Of a stretch of DNA of 64,000 bases, positions 60,178 through 64,000 are shown piece by piece. Positions within the stretch are counted from its first letter, which is position 1. Each line of letters opens with the position of its first letter. The notes beneath the pieces were generated by a model that saw only the letters and a list, made by a program, of their open reading frames with translations, did no database searches and was not told the DNA's origin. The stretch is from positions 1-64,000 of the forward strand of contig PHAN01000001.1 of assembly GCA_002841695.1 (NCBI GenBank), in the 5' to 3' direction. The stretch is from Elusimicrobia bacterium HGW-Elusimicrobia-1 (GTDB taxonomy: Bacteria > Elusimicrobiota > Endomicrobiia > PHAN01). Both the position numbers and the translations under genes were made by a program.

Positions 60178-60258
60178 TGTTTTGTGATGGCAGTGACAGG
60201 TCGTTCCGTCAAACCGGCGGGACGCGCTGACCTGACCCTGTATAGCAGAGGATCGTTT

Positions 60259-60543
60259 ATGTCGCGGTTAAAATGTCCCGGCTCCACGCCGGGCAATATC
60301 ATGTCGGATTCAGTTAAATGCGCTTCCTGCGGGCACGCCACGGAGATATTTTCCGACGAGACGTGGATAAGGTGTCCGTCGTGCGGGTCGCGCGTTGAAC
60401 GCGCCGCGGACAAAAAGAAGGAAGCGTCCTGCTACGATTGGTGCCGCTCCGCGCGCGAATGTATGGGAGCGGCGGCTTATAATAAATATATGACGGAAAG
60501 GAGCGATAAAAATGAAAGTAAAAAGAAAGATAATAAAGATTGA
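60259..60543 (+). CDS. Cysteine-rich zinc-ribbon-like protein
   Basis: 94 residues in three cysteine parts: KCPG near the N-terminus, a ribbon CASC…RCPSCG, and SCYDWCRSARECMG. This layout (KCPG–CxxC–CxxCG–SCxDWCxxAxxCxG) is shared by small conserved proteins of anaerobes found next to the ferredoxin-domain protein that follows. I choose ATG 60259 (GAGGA upstream) to include KCPG; ATG 60301 would drop it. The 3' end overlaps the next gene by 32 bases. Function unknown. Confidence 0.8.
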   Translation: MSRLKCPGSTPGNIMSDSVKCASCGHATEIFSDETWIRCPSCGSRVERAADKKKEASCYDWCRSARECMGAAAYNKYMTERSDKNESKKKDNKD

Positions 60544-61402
60544 CGACGATAAATGCAACGGCTGCGGGCTTTGTATACCAAACTGTCCCGAGGGCGCGTT
60601 GCAGGTGGTGGACACCCCGAAAGGCCCAAAGGTGCGGCTTGTAAAAGAAAACTTCTGCGACGGTCTCGGCGCCTGCCTCGGAAACTGTCCGACGGACGCT
60701 CTTAAAGTCGTGGAGGCCCAAGTGGACGCCTACGATGAAAAATCCGTGATAAAACACATAAAGAAAAACGCTCCCGAAAAACTCGTGGAGCACATAGAAC
60801 ACCTCAAAGAGCACGCCGCCGAGCTCGACGAAGAAACGCTGAAAGCCGCGGGCATAAAACCCGAAGCCGTCAAAGCGGGCGACGGCGGTCGCGCCGCGCA
60901 CGCGCATGGCGCTTCGCATAAGGGCGATTCACCCTGCGGATGTCCCTCCGCGTCCACGATGTCGTGGGATGACGACAAAAAAACCGGCGAAGACCGTCGC
61001 GGTTCGTGCTGCTCCGATACGGATTCTCCGTCGGAGCTCAGACAGTGGCCCGTCCAGATGAAACTCGTCAATCCGATAGCTCCGTATTTCTCGCTGCCCG
61101 GCGGCACAAATCTCGTCGTTGCAGCCGACTGCGTGCCGTTCGCCTACGGTAATTTTCACAGAGATTTCTTGAAAGGCAGGACGGTGGTTATCGGCTGTCC
61201 TAAGCTCGATGACATAGAATATTACGTCGAAAAACTTACCGACATATTCAAGGGCGGCAATATCAAAAGTGTGGAGACCATAATAATGGAAGTCCCGTGC
61301 TGCTCGGGATTGCGTTCCGCCGTCGACGAAGCCATTCGGCTGAGCGGAAAAAAAATCGCGCACATAACCACGGTAGTCGGCATCAAAGGCGACTTAAAGT
61401 AG
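60512..61402 (+). CDS. Ferredoxin-domain protein with C-terminal cysteine domain
   Basis: 296 residues. Two [4Fe-4S] motifs at the N-terminus (CNGCGLCIPNCPEGAL; CDGLGACLGNCPTDAL), a helical charged linker with a His/Gly-rich cysteine patch (CGCPS, CC), then a conserved C-terminal domain (VVAADCVPFAYGNFHRDFLKGRTVVIGCPKLDD, MEVPCCSG). It is a widespread protein of anaerobes of unproven role, perhaps electron transfer to an unknown oxidoreductase. AAGGAG precedes the ATG inside the previous gene. The previous zinc-ribbon gene is its usual neighbour. Confidence 0.9.
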   Translation: MKVKRKIIKIDDDKCNGCGLCIPNCPEGALQVVDTPKGPKVRLVKENFCDGLGACLGNCPTDALKVVEAQVDAYDEKSVIKHIKKNAPEKLVEHIEHLKEHAAELDEETLKAAGIKPEAVKAGDGGRAAHAHGASHKGDSPCGCPSASTMSWDDDKKTGEDRRGSCCSDTDSPSELRQWPVQMKLVNPIAPYFSLPGGTNLVVAADCVPFAYGNFHRDFLKGRTVVIGCPKLDDIEYYVEKLTDIFKGGNIKSVETIIMEVPCCSGLRSAVDEAIRLSGKKIAHITTVVGIKGDLK

Positions 61403-61428
61403 TGATTAGTGGCGAGTGGTTAGTGTTT
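61402..61428. repeat. Partial TAGTGG repeat
   Basis: AGTGATTAGTGGCGAGTGGTTAG directly after the ferredoxin-protein stop codon; one half of the hairpin family only. Confidence 0.55.
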
Positions 61429-61466
61429 AGATGAAATAAAACGGCGTATAGCGCGGATAAATACAG

Positions 61467-62327
61467 ATGAAACTCAGCGATTCTCAGATAGAGCGTTACT
61501 CCCGTCAGATAATACTCGACGGCATAGGCGGCGCCGGTCAGAAAAAGCTGCTGGCGGCAAAGGTTCTTGTCGTCGGAGCGGGCGGGCTGGGGTCGTCGTG
61601 CGCGTACTATCTGGCCGCCGCCGGCGTGGGAAAAATAACTGTCGCCGATTCGGATAAGGTCGAACTCAATAATTTGCAGCGTCAGATTCTTCATAGTCAA
61701 AAATCACTGGGTATGGGCAAGGCGCTGTCGGCCAAAAAAACTATAGAGTCGCTGAATTCCGACGTAAAAGTTACTGCGCTGCCCGTCAGAGTCACCGCGA
61801 AAAACGCGCTCGCTTTGGTCCGCGCCGCGGATGCCGTGGCCGATTGTTCGGATAATTTTCCCGCTAAGTACCTGCTCAACGACGCCTGCGTAATAGCCCG
61901 TCGTCCTCTGGCGCATTCCGGCATACTCGGCTTTGCCGGACAGATAATAACAGTCCTCCCCGGAATATCCGCCTGCTACCGATGTGTGTTCCCGACCCCG
62001 CCCGCTCCGGGGGACATACCGAGCTGCCGCGAGGCCGGAGTGCTGGGCGCTGTGGCGGGACTTTTCGGAATTCTTCAGGCCGCCGAAATCATCAAGATTA
62101 TACTTGGTATCGGACGACCGCTCTCCGGACGCATTATAGTCGGCGACTTGTTGGGCGGGGAATTCAGGGACATATCCGTTAAAAGAAATCCGTCGTGTCC
62201 GGTCTGCGGGCGTCGCCCGACGATAAAGAAGCCGCGCGACTCATCACCCGTCTGCCCGCCTTCGTCCTATGCCATCTCACCGCCGCTCTCACCACTTGTC
62301 ATTGCGAGGTCAAGGGCTTGCCCCTGA
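61467..62327 (+). CDS. ThiF/MoeB/HesA-type E1-like adenylyltransferase
   Basis: Adenylates the C-terminal glycine of a small sulfur-carrier protein in thiamin, molybdopterin or similar pathways. RYSRQIILDGIGGAGQKKL, VLVVGAGGLGSSCAYYLAAAGVG (nucleotide binding), DSDKVELNNLQRQ, ADCSDNFPAKYLLNDAC, and zinc cysteines in CYRCVF and CPVCG are present. The last ~30 residues (…SSPVCPPSSYAISPPLSPLVIARSRACP) are not family sequence; the final codons come from a REP-like element, so the native stop was lost. No carrier gene is adjacent. Confidence 0.9.
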   Translation: MKLSDSQIERYSRQIILDGIGGAGQKKLLAAKVLVVGAGGLGSSCAYYLAAAGVGKITVADSDKVELNNLQRQILHSQKSLGMGKALSAKKTIESLNSDVKVTALPVRVTAKNALALVRAADAVADCSDNFPAKYLLNDACVIARRPLAHSGILGFAGQIITVLPGISACYRCVFPTPPAPGDIPSCREAGVLGAVAGLFGILQAAEIIKIILGIGRPLSGRIIVGDLLGGEFRDISVKRNPSCPVCGRRPTIKKPRDSSPVCPPSSYAISPPLSPLVIARSRACP

Positions 62328-62390
62328 CCGTGGCAATCTCACAATAAGTAGGGACAGGTCGCGACCTGTCCCTACAACTCCTCGCAATGA
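62299..62390. mobile_element. REP-like element with TCATTGCGAG ends
   Basis: TCATTGCGAG (62299-62308) and its complement CTCGCAATGA (62381-62390) bound a segment that includes the GTAGGGACAGGTC/GACCTGTCCCTAC hairpin (62348-62375), also found at 28008-28035. It supplies the C-terminal codons of the E1-like gene. Confidence 0.75.
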
Positions 62391-62533
62391 CATTGAGGTT
62401 TTGTCTTTTGCGGAAGCGCAAGGCGCGTCGCCCGTTTTTTTGAATGATTTTTCCAAATTGATAAAATCCATTACTTCCATGTTTCAAATCATGCGGAACA
62501 GATGTGGGTTTCTCAAATCAAACCTCTAATTTT
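62391..62533 (+). promoter_or_regulatory. Intergenic region with probable aspS promoter
   Basis: A stem GCGCAAGGCGCG with a following T run near 62416-62442 may terminate upstream transcription. TTGAAT (about 62441), 16 bp, TAAAAT (about 62463) is a reasonable promoter for aspS. No other feature seen. Confidence 0.4.
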
Positions 62534-64000
62534 ATGATGCGAACGAATTATTGCGGCGAACTTACCGTAAAGAACGAAAATACCCGCGTGTCATTGTGCG
62601 GATGGGTGCATTCCCGACGGGATCACGGCGGCGTCATTTTTATAGACCTGCGCGACGTCAAAGGAATTGTACAGACGGTTTTTAATCCCGGTTCGGACAT
62701 TTTTGCCTCCGCCGAGAATCTTAAACCGGAAAGCGTGGTAAGAATAGAAGGCGCCGTGCGTATGCGTCCCGAAGGAACCCGCAATTCAAAAATAAATACC
62801 GGAGACATAGAAGTCGTGGCCGAGAGCGCGGAAGTGTTGAACGAATGCGCGCCGCTTCCTTTTTCCATATCGGACTATGCCGAGGTTTCCGAGGAAGTCC
62901 GTCTGAAATACCGTTATCTGGATATGCGCCGCACGTCGGTAAAGGACACGTTTATTTTCCGCTCGCGTTTGAGCGGCGTACTTTCGGAATTTCTCAGGCG
63001 TGATGGTTTTTGCGAGGTGGAAACACCTTTTCTTACCAAATCCACACCCGAAGGCGCCCGCGATTTTCTGGTTCCTTCGCGGCTTACGCCCGGCGCTTTT
63101 TACGCTCTGCCGCAATCGCCGCAGTTGTTTAAGCAGCTTCTTATGGTTGCGGGATTCGACAGGTATTTTCAGCTCGCCCGCTGCTTCCGCGACGAGGATT
63201 TGCGGGCCGACCGCCAACCCGAGTTCACCCAGTTGGATTTAGAGATGTCGTTTGTCGAGGAAAAAGACGTCCGGGATGTAATAGAGCGTTTGCTGGCCGA
63301 GGTTTTTGAAAAACTTCTGAATCATAAAATAGCGCTGCCGATTCCGAGCATCTCTTACTCTGAGGCCATGCTCAAGTACGGAAGCGACAAACCGGATTTA
63401 AGGTTCGGGATGCCGATAGCGGACTTGACCGGCGAACTTTCGTCGTCGGGATTTAAGGTTTTTCGTCAGGCGGTTGAAAAGGGCTCAGTAGTGCGGGCGT
63501 TGAGGATTCCCTGCGCCGCCGCATTTTCGCGCGCCGAGATAGACGGGCTTATAGCCAAGTCGGTTGAGTTCGGCGCCGGCGGACTGGCCTGGATGAAAAA
63601 GACCTCTTCGGGTTTTGAGTCCAATATAGTCAAATTCTTCGCTCCGGCGGAACTCGACTCGATTTCTTCCAAGACGGAAGCCGTCGACGGAGACCTTGTG
63701 GTTTTTGTGGCCGGTTCGCCCAAAATCGCGGCTTTTATTCTCGGACAGTTGCGGCTTCTTATGGCCGAGCGTCTCAAAGTAAAGCGCGAGGGTTATAATT
63801 TTGTCTGGATAACGGATTTTCCTCTGCTTGAGAAAGACGAGACGGATGGCGGGTGGGCGGCTATGCACCATCCGTTCACGTCGCCGGCCGATACCGCGGG
63901 TTTCCTCGAAGATAAAATCCCCGTCGAAAAACTGCGCGCCCGCGCGTATGACATAGTTCTTAACGGCACCGAATTGGGCGGCGGATCCATACGCATACAT
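62534..64000 (+). CDS. aspS: Aspartyl-tRNA synthetase, 5' part
   Basis: 489 codons are open and run off the window edge. The OB-fold anticodon domain (VSLCGWVHSRRDHGGVIFIDLRD) comes first, then class II motifs: YLDMRRTSVKDTFIFRS, EVETPFLTKSTPEGARDFLVP, the ATP/Asp-site LPQSPQLFKQLLM, and motif 2 RCFRDEDLRADRQPEFTQLD. A bacterial-type GAD insertion domain (residues ~285-410) follows, then VWITDFPLLEKDE and AMHHPFTSP. Motif 3 lies beyond the edge. Whether it is discriminating (Asp only) or also charges tRNA-Asn cannot be told here. Confidence 0.97.
   Translation, partial: MMRTNYCGELTVKNENTRVSLCGWVHSRRDHGGVIFIDLRDVKGIVQTVFNPGSDIFASAENLKPESVVRIEGAVRMRPEGTRNSKINTGDIEVVAESAEVLNECAPLPFSISDYAEVSEEVRLKYRYLDMRRTSVKDTFIFRSRLSGVLSEFLRRDGFCEVETPFLTKSTPEGARDFLVPSRLTPGAFYALPQSPQLFKQLLMVAGFDRYFQLARCFRDEDLRADRQPEFTQLDLEMSFVEEKDVRDVIERLLAEVFEKLLNHKIALPIPSISYSEAMLKYGSDKPDLRFGMPIADLTGELSSSGFKVFRQAVEKGSVVRALRIPCAAAFSRAEIDGLIAKSVEFGAGGLAWMKKTSSGFESNIVKFFAPAELDSISSKTEAVDGDLVVFVAGSPKIAAFILGQLRLLMAERLKVKREGYNFVWITDFPLLEKDETDGGWAAMHHPFTSPADTAGFLEDKIPVEKLRARAYDIVLNGTELGGGSIRIH

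Overview
The window reads as the chromosome of a diderm (Gram-negative-type) bacterium of moderate G+C content with short intergenic gaps and many overlapping genes (ATGA, TAATG and TTGA junctions). The envelope genes (lipoprotein maturation lspA/lgt, an outer-membrane barrel protein, EnvC/CtpA/divergent deacetylase), the iron-sulfur and ferredoxin genes and the abundance of palindromic intergenic repeats fit an anaerobic or facultative lineage such as Elusimicrobiota, Omnitrophota or Deltaproteobacteria-like groups. No rRNA or marker lets me fix the phylum. Consensus sigma-70 promoters (TTGACA, 17 bp, TATAAT) are visible in several places.

Layout. (1) Positions 1-5757 look like one end of an integrated mobilizable replicon: a MobF relaxase-helicase, a RepA-like initiator, five 22-bp iterons and a two-unit relic of a type I-C-like CRISPR array. 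It abuts a tRNA-His gene cut at the anticodon loop, next to an intact tRNA-Arg. (2) 6.0-13.7 kb: a GAF/HD-GYP phosphodiesterase, then a leftward block (gmk-rpoZ-coaC-coaB-family 4 UDG-queA), a CDF metal exporter, an OFA-type MFS transporter and tRNA-Pro. (3) 13.8-18.6 kb: a tightly overlapping rightward run (rsmD, Cas4/RecB-like nuclease, argB, argD, TrkA-type potassium channel), then an ORF6N protein. (4) 18.8-30.7 kb: a leftward branched-chain amino acid and phospholipid operon (ilvC-psd-pssA-leuA-leuC-leuD-...-pilZ-leuB). Between leuD and pilZ it is interrupted by a tandemly duplicated lipoprotein plus M23-peptidase cassette. Three copies of the leuD-end/pilZ-start sequence mark the duplication junctions, and the second cassette is decaying.

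(5) 31-40 kb: a reduced MotA-like membrane protein with a four-cysteine partner of unknown function, a half-size EamA transporter, mnmG-rsmG, a HEAT-repeat protein, a DUF1805 protein and an RlmD-like RNA methyltransferase. (6) 40-52 kb: ileS-lspA-lgt-rluD-ftsX-like-envC-ctpA-deacetylase-tsaD-dusB, a mixed envelope and tRNA-modification block. (7) 51.7-53.6 kb: larB-larC. (8) 53.6-57.5 kb: a DUF4258/DUF2283 pair, an outer-membrane protein with a structured mRNA leader, a DUF559 endonuclease gene framed by inverted repeats, and a RelE/ParE-type toxin-antitoxin pair. (9) 57.6-62.3 kb: an Rrf2 regulator followed by cysteine desulfurase, Ogg2-type glycosylase, Nfu, a zinc-ribbon protein, a ferredoxin-domain protein and a ThiF/MoeB E1-like enzyme, an iron-sulfur/sulfur-transfer cluster. 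(10) aspS runs off the right edge.

Several families of palindromic repeats fill the intergenic spaces and in places supply the last codons of genes: 160-240 bp MITE-like elements, REP-like hairpins, a TAGTGG minisatellite hairpin and a CCCCTCT/AGAGGGG hairpin. One repeat is also found in frame inside the relaxase of the mobile element.
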